A stretch of 64,000 nt of DNA from Vibrio mangrovi (GTDB lineage Bacteria; Pseudomonadota; Gammaproteobacteria; Enterobacterales; Vibrionaceae): NCBI RefSeq assembly GCF_024346955.1, contig NZ_AP024884.1:310001-374000 (forward strand). Direction: 5' to 3'. Of this stretch, positions 45,121 to 54,151 are shown in pieces. Below the pieces are notes generated by a model that saw only the letters and a program-made list of their open reading frames with translations, had not been told where the DNA came from and did not search any database. The translations under genes and the position numbers were made by a program. Position 1 is the first letter of the stretch, and each line of letters begins with the position of its first letter.

Positions 45121-45723
45121 TCAATTTGATAGAGAGAAAGTATATAGTACCGTAACAGCCAATAACAACCCCATAACAATATTGAATAGCTTAAAATGCC
45201 TGGGTGTTGAGAGTATTGAACGAATTGTCACTCCCAGAACTGCCCAGACAGAGATGGACGCATAACAAACAACAAAGAAGATGCTGCAAAATATAAGCAG
45301 TTTTTCGAGCTCAGCCGAGTTGTCATGGAAGAATACTGAGATTCCTGCCAGAGAGACGATCCATGCTTTTGGGTTTAGCCATTGGCACATTATCCCCTGA
45401 AATAAGGATGGAGCACTTGTATTATCTTCTTCACTATCTGAAAGTGGATTTTGGGTTGCAACTTTATAGGATAAATAAAGTAAGAAAGCTCCGCCTAAGT
45501 AAGTCAGAATATCTGTCAGATATGGTGCTTCACTCAAAAATTGAGATAAACCAAAACCTAACAAAAATAATATTGTGACAAAACCTAGTGTTGCACCCAT
45601 TATATGGGGAACTGTCCGTAAGTATCCGCAGTTTGCCCCTGTTACTGTGGCTAAAATATTGACTGGTCCGGGAGAAATAGAAGTCACCAGAGCAAATATA
45701 GCCATTGCGAGTAATATAGTCAT
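45121..45723 (-). CDS. LysE/RhtB-family amino-acid or metabolite exporter
   Basis: 200 residues with six predicted membrane segments. The N-terminal S-I-S-P-G-P-V-N-I-L-A and the central Q-W-L-N-P-K-A-W motifs are those of the LysE family. Members export amino acids, homoserine lactones or derivatives driven by the proton gradient. Being in an operon with four putative enzymes, it may export the product. The 17-base gap to the molybdopterin-domain gene supports co-transcription. Confidence 0.88.
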   Translation of the reverse strand: MTILLAMAIFALVTSISPGPVNILATVTGANCGYLRTVPHIMGATLGFVTILFLLGFGLSQFLSEAPYLTDILTYLGGAFLLYLSYKVATQNPLSDSEEDNTSAPSLFQGIMCQWLNPKAWIVSLAGISVFFHDNSAELEKLLIFCSIFFVVCYASISVWAVLGVTIRSILSTPRHFKLFNIVMGLLLAVTVLYTFSLSN

Positions 45724-45740
45724 TGCTTTTCCATCTAACT

Positions 45741-46388
45741 TTAAAAATCAGTCACTTCGCCGGTACCATCTATAAATCGATGCTCTTGCAGATCAACGAT
45801 TCGGTATCTTTTGGGTTTTATTTTTCCTTCCTTACTATAACCGGCTTTAGATTCCCAGAAACCTTGATCAAACTCTTTCGTGAAGTGTAATTCAGACAGA
45901 CACTTTACACCTTTGTATCTGTATAAAGAGAAGTCAACGAGTCTGAGAGGATAGCCTTCCTCTAAGGTTAATGGTTCACCATCTATGGCCCACACAAGCA
46001 TTGCTCTGTTTTCTAAGGAATGCTCTAATGAAATGGTTGAATCATATTGACCTTTTTCAGTTCCGAGACTGAGTTGTTTTAAATAATATGGGTAGTATCG
46101 CGTCGTATTGATTCCTAAGTAATCAAGTAAGTCGGACAGTAAAATGCCTGTCCAGTTGCGCCTGATACTCCAGTTACAGACACATACAACCCGACGGTTT
46201 TCTGTAATCGTTGAAATTTTCTTTAACTCGTCAAATTTTACATGAATAGGTACTGATTCATCAGGAAGATAGACCTTTAATGACCATTCTTCCATATTTA
46301 TTGAATCATGAGATTCTGGTGGCCCTTCCTGATAATACCGCAGAGAAGACGGTTTTTTTTCAATATAGGGAGTTTTCAATGTATCCAT
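45741..46388 (-). CDS. Molybdopterin-binding-domain oxidoreductase (sulfite-oxidase fold)
   Basis: 215 residues, only the central catalytic-fold domain. The segment V-C-V-C-N-W-S followed by R-R-N-W-T-G-I-L-L-S-D-L-L matches the SUOX/YedY molybdopterin domain, where the cysteine binds molybdenum. The central A-I-D-G-E-P-L and P-L-R-L-V patterns fit too. No haem, dimerisation domain or signal peptide is visible, so it may be a cytoplasmic stand-alone enzyme. The substrate is unknown. It follows the SUMF1-like gene after 14 bases. Confidence 0.75.
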   Translation of the reverse strand: MDTLKTPYIEKKPSSLRYYQEGPPESHDSINMEEWSLKVYLPDESVPIHVKFDELKKISTITENRRVVCVCNWSIRRNWTGILLSDLLDYLGINTTRYYPYYLKQLSLGTEKGQYDSTISLEHSLENRAMLVWAIDGEPLTLEEGYPLRLVDFSLYRYKGVKCLSELHFTKEFDQGFWESKAGYSKEGKIKPKRYRIVDLQEHRFIDGTGEVTDF

Positions 46389-46402
46389 ATTTTAATCATT
46401 CC

Positions 46403-47155
46403 TTATAGTATTTTTACACAGCGAAAACCAACAATATTATCCCGAACAGTCGGTGGGTAATTATCCCGACAAGTACATCTCATATAATCCTCATCGTGTA
46501 ATCCTGAACCACCTCTGACAATATGATCCTCCTCAATATTGCTAATATAGAGTGGGTTAGCATTTCCATCATCCCATGAGTAGTTCGGGTGGTAGTTATC
46601 TAAACACCATTCTGCAAGGTTTCCTGCCATATCAATACAACCGAATGGAGATCTGTTTTGAGGATGAGCATCCCAATACGTGGACTTACGATCAAGTTCT
46701 TCTGGTTCACAATCCGGAGCATAGTTAGCGATTTCTGACGATGGTTCGCTATTTCCCCAGGGATAAAGACGTGAATCGTTTCCTTTTGCTGCATATTCCC
46801 ACTGAGCTTCAGTTGGAAGTTCTTTTCCGACAAATCTGGCATATGCGTTGGCTTCATACCAACTAATTCCGGTTACAGGCTGTTTATCCTGATTCCAGTT
46901 CGGCTCGTGCCAATACAGAGGTTCTGTAATATTGTATTGCTTGATGAAATTGTATCCTTCATCACTCCAGTATTCTTTGCATTGATAGCCGCCTTGCTCG
47001 ATAAATACTCTAAATTCAGCATTTGTTACCGGATGAATATCTATAAAGAAGTCACTCAAGAGCACTTCTGTGACAGGTTGCTCGTCAGGGCTGAGATCTG
47101 AACCTCGCTTATATGGGGAGCCAGATACTAGTACCATTTCTACTAAATTATTCAT
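46403..47155 (-). CDS. SUMF1/FGE-fold protein (EgtB- or formylglycine-enzyme-related)
   Basis: 250 residues, one FGE-sulfatase domain. Diagnostic segments are P-V-T-N-A-E-F, P-V-T-G-I-S-W-Y-E-A-N-A-Y-A, L-P-T-E-A-Q-W-E-Y-A-A-K-G, M-A-G-N-L-A-E-W and the final G-F-R-C. The cysteine pair of true formylglycine enzymes is not conserved in place (a C-T-C is present nearby), and the DinB part of EgtB/OvoA is absent. It may be an oxidative tailoring enzyme or a binding scaffold. Its start overlaps the end of the DUF2000 gene by four bases. Confidence 0.8.
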   Translation of the reverse strand: MNNLVEMVLVSGSPYKRGSDLSPDEQPVTEVLLSDFFIDIHPVTNAEFRVFIEQGGYQCKEYWSDEGYNFIKQYNITEPLYWHEPNWNQDKQPVTGISWYEANAYARFVGKELPTEAQWEYAAKGNDSRLYPWGNSEPSSEIANYAPDCEPEELDRKSTYWDAHPQNRSPFGCIDMAGNLAEWCLDNYHPNYSWDDGNANPLYISNIEEDHIVRGGSGLHDEDYMRCTCRDNYPPTVRDNIVGFRCVKIL

Positions 47156-47556
47156 CGAATGAGTCTCATGTTTCCGGTGTGTTTACTTATAATCTTTTTG
47201 TCGCCATAAACTGCGATTCCCAGATACTCAATATCCTCATTTTGTACTGAAGCTAATTTATTTGAGTAATCCTCATAGTTTTTGGTTGTCTGAGCAATAT
47301 TAGAGAAATCGATCAGTGTTGTATGAGGCATTAATTCTGATCGTAATCTTTTAATATCGTTAGGATCTCCTGCCAAAATAGGTATAGGAATACGAGTAAT
47401 ACCGAGATGTTTCTCTCCATCCCCATTTTTAATATCTTCACCTACTAGTTCAGGATGTATTTTCCCTAAACTTAAAGTTAATACGGCCGCAGTATTTGCA
47501 ATAAGACCCTGTGGTAGTTCTTTATCGATTACTAATACACATTTTTTATTATCCAT
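47152..47556 (-). CDS. DUF2000-family protein
   Basis: 134 residues, the family length. It shows the pattern of this uncharacterised family: C-V-L-V-I-D-K-E-L-P-Q-G-L-I-A-N-T-A-A-V-L near the start and L-G-I-A-V-Y-G near the end. Related structures resemble peptidyl-tRNA hydrolase 2, but function is unknown. It overlaps both neighbours by one to four bases, so it is translated with them and probably acts in the same pathway. Confidence 0.75.
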   Translation of the reverse strand: MDNKKCVLVIDKELPQGLIANTAAVLTLSLGKIHPELVGEDIKNGDGEKHLGITRIPIPILAGDPNDIKRLRSELMPHTTLIDFSNIAQTTKNYEDYSNKLASVQNEDIEYLGIAVYGDKKIISKHTGNMRLIR

Positions 47557-48188
47557 CAGGCAATTTCCTCTACCTTAACTTGATTACACGAGAAGACTAC
47601 CCAAGTCATTTCTATATTCAGAGGACTTGATAGCCTATGGAGATGATATAAATCCAAGGCGTCCACATTAGCCAGACAGCAATCAGAGATATTGCTGGCA
47701 ACTTGTCTGGCTCCCTTACTTGTTGAATCGGTGATTTCGATTTCTAAATTAGCTTTTGATAATCCCTGAACCACATCATCAGCTGATTTAATTAAACCAT
47801 TCAGCCTTGATAATGGCGCATGGTGTGTTGCGATTCTAATCGGTTGCTGTTCACTTATTTTTGCCTTTAGAGATGCAACATCTTTACAGCTAAGATAGTA
47901 GGCTGGTGGGGCATAGTAAAAAGAGCCAAGTAACATCGTATCGGCATTCATGTAGAAGTTGTCTACCCGCTCATATGCGTTAGCGACAAGTAGCGCACAA
48001 GATGTATTTTTCTCTACGTGTTGTGAAGCAAGTTCAAAAGTATCAAAGAGAAGTACTTCCAAGGGCTTTTCTATCAAAGATGACAAATGTTTTGCTGCCG
48101 CCTGACTACTTGAACCATCCGGACCGAGGGTCGCAATGGACGTGATATGTGGGTTTTCCCTGAGCCAAAAGTTGTTATTAGATATCAT
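47556..48188 (-). CDS. Prephenate-dehydratase-like (periplasmic-binding fold) protein
   Basis: 210 residues. The start S-I-A-T-L-G-P-D-G-S-S-S-Q-A-A-A-K-H-L corresponds to the L-G-P-x-G-T-F-S-x-x-A-A motif of PheA dehydratase domains. There is no ACT domain and no chorismate mutase, and the catalytic T-R-F motif is not evident, so it is probably not housekeeping. BacA of bacilysin synthesis shows that PheA-like proteins can serve in secondary pathways. It is first in the operon; AAGGA precedes its start and a promoter is likely in 48189-48262. Confidence 0.65.
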   Translation of the reverse strand: MISNNNFWLRENPHITSIATLGPDGSSSQAAAKHLSSLIEKPLEVLLFDTFELASQHVEKNTSCALLVANAYERVDNFYMNADTMLLGSFYYAPPAYYLSCKDVASLKAKISEQQPIRIATHHAPLSRLNGLIKSADDVVQGLSKANLEIEITDSTSKGARQVASNISDCCLANVDALDLYHLHRLSSPLNIEMTWVVFSCNQVKVEEIA

Positions 48189-48261
48189 TGTTCAATCCTT
48201 ATAACTTGTTTGGTTCAACGATATCTATTCGTCGTATAGCCGTATTGTATAAAATTGTTGT

Positions 48262-48640
48262 TTATTGCCGTTGTGCAGCCAGAAAGGTGAAAATCCCATC
48301 TGGGCTTGATGGTAAGTCGTTTAGGTGAAGCAGAACTTTTATTGTTGAACCACTCATTATTTTCTTAGTCTCTGGCTCCGAAATATGACGCACAATGTGT
48401 GTTTTCGATTTCAGAGGCATTGGTGCTCTGTGCGCCAGTGACTCTTGCAAAGATGCAAGAGTAACCAGAAAATCTTTTTTGTTTGACGGAGCTGCTGGTG
48501 GTTCAGGACCGGTTTTTATGAGTCGTCCTGACTCAGAAAAACCTAGAAATCCATCCGTGGATTTCTTCCTTCGAGTAGTGGTTGATTTGCATTTGGTGGA
48601 ACATTTCTATCAAAAGGAACTGGGGTGCAGGCGATCATGT
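48262..48640 (-). pseudogene. Possible decayed gene in the 48.2-48.7 kb gap
   Basis: A minus-strand frame without a good start is open for over 110 codons up to the stop near 48262. It reads ...R-R-K-K-S-T-D-G-F-L-G-F then P-E-P-P-A-A-P-S-N and L-V-T-L-A-S-L-Q-E-S-L. An internal ATG at 48450 has no ribosome site. It may be the tail of an old mobile gene. A plus-strand frame at 48395-48646 is the less convincing alternative. Nothing else is seen in this stretch. Confidence 0.25.
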
Positions 48641-48718
48641 GGCTGAAAGATGAAGCCTGAGCGCACCAAACCACAACATGGTAACTCGCACAATCCACCC
48701 ATAACCCGAAAAAAATAA

Positions 48719-49786
48719 TTAGCTATACGCTACAGTTTCCCCAGACTGTAGAGGAACACCGTGACCATCATGGTTGATCCAGACTGTGTGTTCTGAGTTA
48801 TTAGAAAAAACTTGTCCGTCGTCACTGACTTCAACGGCTTCAAGTGTTTTCAGGTAGAGCGCTATTTCGCCCATGCTTGCGTACCAAATATCTTTGTGGC
48901 CGGAGAGTTGCTGACAAATCCCTTCCATAAACGTCCAGTTATATTCTGAATTGGGGTCGTCAAACTCCCAGCTGTGTCCCCAGATGAGAAACAGTGACAG
49001 CTTGGAACCGTCTTCGGCTAAGAATCTGTTGGTGATCTCCTGTGACTGACAATGATGGACACTCGGACGCCAGCGCAGCAGATCTCCGGGGAGTCGGAAA
49101 TCATTGGTTTCAGGAACCACACGACCATAGACTAGTCCCCATTCTTTCATCCGTTTGAGCATAGTGAGGTTGTAGCTGCCAAACGGATATGACATACCGA
49201 TCATCTTGCGACGTAACAGTTTTTCTAACCGTTTCTTCTCATCGTATATTTCTGCCCGGATATGTTCTTCTGTCGCGTGATACAGGAAAGGATGCGTCGA
49301 GGAATGCATCGAAATTTCGTGTCCCTTATAAACCGGTTTTGCTAATTCTGCGGGAACCTTACTGGGATCGTCCATAACACCGGAGTTAATATGAAAGGTT
49401 CCTTTAATGCCATACTTGGTGAACATCCGGGTTAAGCGGATATCCTGAATCACCCCGTCGTCATAACTCATCCCCAGCGCTTTCTTCATACCATTCGGGA
49501 ATGTAAAGAAGTCATAGTGATTTGGTTTTATTGTCCAGAGATCACCATCAACATACCAGGCTTCCGCTTTATCCAGATAGTAATCTTCTGTTTGAGAGCC
49601 TTTCCCGTCGGTTAATACAAAACATACATTTTTTCTGCCTTTAATCTGATGGGTATGCCAGCCATCCCTTCCTTTTTTCAGGCGGATGCCGGGCCATTTA
49701 GTCTGCAATTTCTCAGGGTTTTTATCATCCCATAAATGGATATAGGCAGCTTTCCAGCTTGCGGGCTTCTTCAGGTGAATTCTCAT
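48719..49786 (-). CDS. Polysaccharide deacetylase (CE4) with N-terminal CBM26-like module
   Basis: 355 residues from the ATG at 49786; a TTG at 49798 is also possible. Residues 1-85 look like a family 26 starch-binding module (W-K-A-A-Y-I-H-L-W-D, W-P-G, then G-S-Q-T-E-D-Y). From about 100 comes a NodB/CE4 domain: M-S-Y-D-D-G-V (metal and catalytic Asp), H-S-S-T-H-P-F (metal His pair), S-Y-P-F-G-S-Y, and W-G-H-S-W-E-F near the end. CE4 enzymes remove N- or O-acetyl groups from glycans. There is no signal peptide, odd for a carbohydrate-binding enzyme. Confidence 0.8.
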   Translation of the reverse strand: MRIHLKKPASWKAAYIHLWDDKNPEKLQTKWPGIRLKKGRDGWHTHQIKGRKNVCFVLTDGKGSQTEDYYLDKAEAWYVDGDLWTIKPNHYDFFTFPNGMKKALGMSYDDGVIQDIRLTRMFTKYGIKGTFHINSGVMDDPSKVPAELAKPVYKGHEISMHSSTHPFLYHATEEHIRAEIYDEKKRLEKLLRRKMIGMSYPFGSYNLTMLKRMKEWGLVYGRVVPETNDFRLPGDLLRWRPSVHHCQSQEITNRFLAEDGSKLSLFLIWGHSWEFDDPNSEYNWTFMEGICQQLSGHKDIWYASMGEIALYLKTLEAVEVSDDGQVFSNNSEHTVWINHDGHGVPLQSGETVAYS

Positions 49787-49975
49787 AGAAAAATACAATC
49801 GCTCTGTTTAGGAAAATAACAACGCCATCAACGAAGAAAAGGAACTTTTATAGATTAATTAATAAAAATATAGATTAAGGGGTAAAAACTTACTAGGGCG
49901 TGTTGACCTGCCTTGATTAAATGTACGACAAATTGCTGAAAAAAACATCACGAAAGGTTAACACGCCTGAGCTTA

Positions 49976-50824
49976 TCATTGTCTTACGATATTAAATTCC
50001 GGCGCATCCTGATCTACAACCCAACCTCCTTGGTCAGAGTAACCGTGACTGCATATACGATCGTATGTGCTTGAATCCTGAGTAAAGAGAAGCATCGCCG
50101 GTGGCCGGTGCGTGTATTTTAAGACAGCATATATTCCCCGTTCTTCACAAGGAACCGGCGCTGTAATCGTGTGAGATGGAATTGTATAGTTGAAAGGATT
50201 GTTATGATCTGCACCAATACTCGCCATGTGGCGGGTGAAATCGTTCACAAACGTAGCACAGTCACACTGATGTTGGTTGGAAATTCTGAAGCGATAGTGC
50301 ATCCATCGCTGGTGTAACTCTTCTGCACCCTGATGGCAGAAGTCATAGTTTAAGACCCAAAAAGCATACAAAGTCGGTTTTCTGGAAATATAATCCAGCC
50401 GGTTGTAATCCGATGCCTGTCCTCCCTTCAGTGATAATCCCGGAGTGGCGTGATAGATATAAGTATTGTTTTCTTCCGACGCAAATTTTGGGAAACGGTG
50501 AATCCCAATCCGGGAATGGCCCATACCATGGCCGTAGGAAATCTGAGCCAGTGCAACCAGCGGTAAATCTCTGCCAGCCGCGTATAGAGACTCCCTGAGT
50601 GAACTCCAGTCCTGCCTCGCTACACATATATCCGGCATGTTTTGATTCCAGTTGGTAAAATTAGCAGCCAGACGATTTTTAATACTGTCGTGCAATCTGG
50701 GAAAAAGTCGCTTCGGAAAATAGCCTTTGAGTAACTGTTGCGAGGTCTGGATATCCGGTATCCGGGACCAGTCAATCATATCTTTAGATATTACTGACGC
50801 TTGATTAATCGTTAAATGATCCAT
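49976..50824 (-). CDS. Unknown protein, possible permuted NlpC/P60 or LRAT-like cysteine enzyme
   Basis: 282 residues, no signal peptide, eight cysteines and many histidines. I know no family for it. Two segments stand out: G-M-G-H-S-R-I-G-I-H near residue 98-107 and C-D-C-A-T-F-V-N-D-F near 187-196. A histidine on a strand before a cysteine at a helix start is the order of permuted papain-fold enzymes, where D-C-x-x-F-V is common. This is a suggestion only. It is flanked by non-coding gaps on both sides, so it is a single-gene unit, like several effectors here, but lacks a HrpL-type box. Confidence 0.5.
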   Translation of the reverse strand: MDHLTINQASVISKDMIDWSRIPDIQTSQQLLKGYFPKRLFPRLHDSIKNRLAANFTNWNQNMPDICVARQDWSSLRESLYAAGRDLPLVALAQISYGHGMGHSRIGIHRFPKFASEENNTYIYHATPGLSLKGGQASDYNRLDYISRKPTLYAFWVLNYDFCHQGAEELHQRWMHYRFRISNQHQCDCATFVNDFTRHMASIGADHNNPFNYTIPSHTITAPVPCEERGIYAVLKYTHRPPAMLLFTQDSSTYDRICSHGYSDQGGWVVDQDAPEFNIVRQ

Positions 50825-50990
50825 CGTTCTTAGATGTGGTGATATATAATCTTAAACCGTAGGATTCCAATCTGTTATTTTCAAGTTACGCAGCGATAAT
50901 TTCTCAATGGAATATATTTTAAATAAAATGGCTCTTTAATATGATGTGAAAGAACCACGATATTTATTTTCTGAGAGAAGTATTTTGATA

Positions 50991-51014
50991 TATACCCAAG
51001 TAACCTCAAGATGC
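50991..51014. repeat. Short dispersed Vibrio-type repeat
   Basis: TATACCCAAGTAACCTCAAG plus four bases; same motif as at 21853 and, inverted, inside the 48 bp repeats at 29259 and 29888. The rest of 50825-51103 shows no gene. Confidence 0.65.
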
Positions 51015-51103
51015 TGGATCCCGAGTGTCTTCAATCAGCGCTATTCAAGGAAAATGTCGGCAGGAATGGCCTTCCTATTTCAACGGCTTGAGCCGGAGCC
51101 TGA

Positions 51104-54100
51104 TTACCCACAGACTTTGACCTTTGATCCCGTCAGCGATGGTTCGACATCAATACGCAGAGCCATCTGTTCTTTCAGGTCTGCGACGTGAGAGATGATA
51201 CCGATCATCCGGCCGGTTTGTTGCAGATCGACCAGAGTCTGGATCGCAAGATCCAGCGACTCGGGATCCAGACTACCGAAGCCCTCATCAATGAATAATG
51301 TTTCCAGCCGGATGCCGCCGCTGTATGACTGAACGACATCGGACAGACCTAAAGCCAGCGCCAGTGCTGCCATAAAAGATTCGCCGCCGGACAGAGTTGC
51401 TACATCCCGGTTTTTGCCGGTGTAACCATCTTCTACCACCAGATCGAGGCCGCGTCCGGCGATGCCTTTGAACCCCTCGGTTTTCCGGGCGAGAATATAG
51501 CGGCCTTTACTCATAAGACTCAGCCGCTGCGAGGCCTGAATCAGTACATCATCGAGTAATACACCCAGCACAAAGCGGTGCAGGCTGATCCGGCTGCCGG
51601 TTTTGCCGCTGGCGACATCGTAGAGTGTGCCGTAAACCCGATACTCTTCTTCCAGTCTGGCGTTTTTCTCGTGCAATCGGGCAATATCGCTGCGCACCTT
51701 TTCCAGTCGTTCGAAGCTTGAGTGGATCGCATCAAGCTGCTGGCGGGTTTCTGTATAGGTTTGTTGTGCCTGAGTCAGGGCGAGATTGAGCGTTTCCAGA
51801 TCCGGCTTCTGGGCATCTTTGAGTGTTTCGTTCAGATCGGTCAGGCTCTGTTCCAGCTTAGTTTTTGTCTGTCTGAAATTCTCAAGCTCCTGCTGCCAGT
51901 GTTGCATTTCCTGTTCGGTGCGGCGACTGTCGAGATAGTGCTGCTCATCGGTGAAATGACTGGCTTGCAGCGCCTGCTGCCATGCGTTTTCTGCCGACTC
52001 CTGTTGTGCTTTGGCCTGTTGTAACAACTGCTGATTGGTGGCGAGCTGACTGTTGAGGTTTGCATGATTCAGTGTTGCTTGTTGAAGCGTGTTCTGTGCT
52101 GTTGCCAGCCCTTGATTCAGTGTATCGATGGTTTTTTTAGTTGCTGTGATTTCCTGTTCGACGACATCGACATGGTGATAACGCGGATCAATCGATGCAG
52201 AAAGCTGTTTGAGTTGCTCCTGACCGGCATTGAGCAGTGAATCGTTGGCAGCTATCTGCTGACGCAGTTCAGCCAGTTTGGTTTCACCGGTTTCACAGCG
52301 TTGATTGAGCGTTGTAACTGACTGTTCCATTTTGACCAGATCGAGTGCGGATAACTGCTGTAAACGGTCTTGCACCGCCTGTAAATCCTGTTGGAGTTGC
52401 GCCGGTTGTGTTTCAGACTGTGCTCCCAGTTCGGTCATCATTTCATTCAGCTGTTGTTGTATCTGTTTGATGATGGCTTGATGCTGTTCGAGTTGTCCGG
52501 TGGTCTGATGATACTGTTGCAGTGCTTGTTGTTCGGTCGCTCTGGCCTGCTGTACCTGATCTTTACTGATTTCTGCGCCGGTAAAGGTCGCCGGAGCCGG
52601 GTGTTCACAACTTCCGCAGACCGGGCAGGCTTCTCCGGTTTCAAGCTTCTGGGCCAGAATCGCAGCCTGAGCGCTGTGCCACTGCATTTCCAGTTGGTCG
52701 GCCTGTTTCTGACGGTTGGAAAATGCTTCCTGAGCCTGTCGGACAGCCAGTTCTTTTTCGGCGGTACGTTGTTCTGTCTGATGCAGCTGTTTCTTGAGCG
52801 TTTCCAGCTTGCCGATATCGGTGGCTAAACGCTGCATGCGGGTGATTTCCGCTTCAATGGCTGGTTTTTCTGCCACTTCTTTGCGGGCATTTTCCAGTAC
52901 CTGCTGGGTTTTCACCGCTTCGGCTGCGAGCTGTTCTTTCAGGGCGATATACTGAGCCAGTTTTTGCTCAAATTGTTGCTGTTGCTTGATGTTTTCTGCG
53001 ATTTTAGCTTCCAGCGTCTGTTTTTCAGCAAGCTTGGTTTTGACGTTCTCCAACTGATACTGAGTTTGCGTGAGTCCGGGAACCTGCTTTGCATTCTCTG
53101 TGGCTGTATTGAACTCTTCCTGCTTGCGCTGTTGTTCCTGCCGCGCCTCATCCAGTGCCTTTTCTAGCGTGGTGACTTGCCGGTGAAACTCGTCGACCTG
53201 CTTTCCTGCGCTGCTCCGGTTGACGTAGGGCAGCTCGATTTTGGCGGCATTTCTGGCAATATCCAGCTGTTGCTGACGCAGCTCGATCTGCGGGCTTTGC
53301 TCAAGATGTGCGGCAAGTGCCGTACGGGCATGATTGAGCCGCTCGAACGTCTGATTGAGCGCTTCTGCTTTCTGAATGTCCGATTTCACCTGACTGAGTT
53401 TCGTCTGTGCCGTCTGTTCCTGATTCCGGGCAACCTCAAGCTGTTGGCTTTGCTGTATCTGCTGCTCTGTCAGTTCTTGTTCTGAGGTGACGCCGGCAAC
53501 CTGTAATGCTCCACGGATCTGATTGTCGAATTCGTTTTTCGCTTTGCTGATATCGCTGGCTTTGTCTTTCAGAGCAAATTCGATTTTCTTATAGATATCG
53601 GTTTGAAAGAGCTGACCGAAAATGGCTTCCCGATCTTTGGAACTGGCCAGCAGTAAATCACGGAATTTCCCTTGTGGCAGCACCATAACCTGACGAAACT
53701 GAGTCTCACTGAGGCCGATCAGATTTGTGACTTCAGTTTTGACTTGCGCGGTTTTGCCAGTGATGAGTTTTTCTTCATCGGTGATGTCGTAAAGGGCGGC
53801 GGTGTGTTTACGTACAGTCATACCTTCACCGCGACTTTTCGGGGTTTCCTGCTCCGGAACCCGGCTGACACGATAGGTTTTATCGTGTAGGGCAAACTCC
53901 AGAATCACTTCCGTCAGCGTCTCGGCTGTCGCCAGATCACTACGCATCTGTATCCCCTGACGCTCATTGCCGGTGGTTTCACCGTAGAGTGCAAAGCAGA
54001 TCGCATCTAGGATCGACGTTTTGCCCGAACCGGTCGGGCCATTGATCAGAAACAGCGGATGACGGCCCAGACGGGTGAAATCAATCTGCTCGGTTGCAGC

Positions 54101-54142
54101 GAACGGGCCGAAGGCCTGCATGGTCAGTTTCAGTGGTGTCAT
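51104..54142 (-). CDS. sbcC: Exonuclease subunit SbcC (Rad50-like ATPase)
   Basis: 1012 residues. Walker A G-P-T-G-S-G-K-T-S is near 35-43. Two long glutamine-rich coiled coils flank a zinc hook C-P-V-C near residues 509-512. The C-terminal ABC half has the signature L-S-G-G-E-S-F and Walker B T-L-F-I-D-E-G-F-G-S-L-D. With SbcD it forms the nuclease that cuts hairpins and protein-blocked DNA ends, which limits long palindromes. Its start is nine bases after the SbcD stop, a usual sbcDC operon. Confidence 0.95.
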   Translation of the reverse strand: MTPLKLTMQAFGPFAATEQIDFTRLGRHPLFLINGPTGSGKTSILDAICFALYGETTGNERQGIQMRSDLATAETLTEVILEFALHDKTYRVSRVPEQETPKSRGEGMTVRKHTAALYDITDEEKLITGKTAQVKTEVTNLIGLSETQFRQVMVLPQGKFRDLLLASSKDREAIFGQLFQTDIYKKIEFALKDKASDISKAKNEFDNQIRGALQVAGVTSEQELTEQQIQQSQQLEVARNQEQTAQTKLSQVKSDIQKAEALNQTFERLNHARTALAAHLEQSPQIELRQQQLDIARNAAKIELPYVNRSSAGKQVDEFHRQVTTLEKALDEARQEQQRKQEEFNTATENAKQVPGLTQTQYQLENVKTKLAEKQTLEAKIAENIKQQQQFEQKLAQYIALKEQLAAEAVKTQQVLENARKEVAEKPAIEAEITRMQRLATDIGKLETLKKQLHQTEQRTAEKELAVRQAQEAFSNRQKQADQLEMQWHSAQAAILAQKLETGEACPVCGSCEHPAPATFTGAEISKDQVQQARATEQQALQQYHQTTGQLEQHQAIIKQIQQQLNEMMTELGAQSETQPAQLQQDLQAVQDRLQQLSALDLVKMEQSVTTLNQRCETGETKLAELRQQIAANDSLLNAGQEQLKQLSASIDPRYHHVDVVEQEITATKKTIDTLNQGLATAQNTLQQATLNHANLNSQLATNQQLLQQAKAQQESAENAWQQALQASHFTDEQHYLDSRRTEQEMQHWQQELENFRQTKTKLEQSLTDLNETLKDAQKPDLETLNLALTQAQQTYTETRQQLDAIHSSFERLEKVRSDIARLHEKNARLEEEYRVYGTLYDVASGKTGSRISLHRFVLGVLLDDVLIQASQRLSLMSKGRYILARKTEGFKGIAGRGLDLVVEDGYTGKNRDVATLSGGESFMAALALALGLSDVVQSYSGGIRLETLFIDEGFGSLDPESLDLAIQTLVDLQQTGRMIGIISHVADLKEQMALRIDVEPSLTGSKVKVCG

Positions 54143-54151
54143 GCGCCTTCC

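Noticed and set aside
46403..47155. True formylglycine-generating enzyme for a sulfatase
   Set aside because: The cysteine pair is not in the expected place and no sulfatase gene is nearby.
48395..48646. 83-residue plus-strand frame
   Set aside because: No ribosome site; the antisense frame is more protein-like. Neither is convincing.
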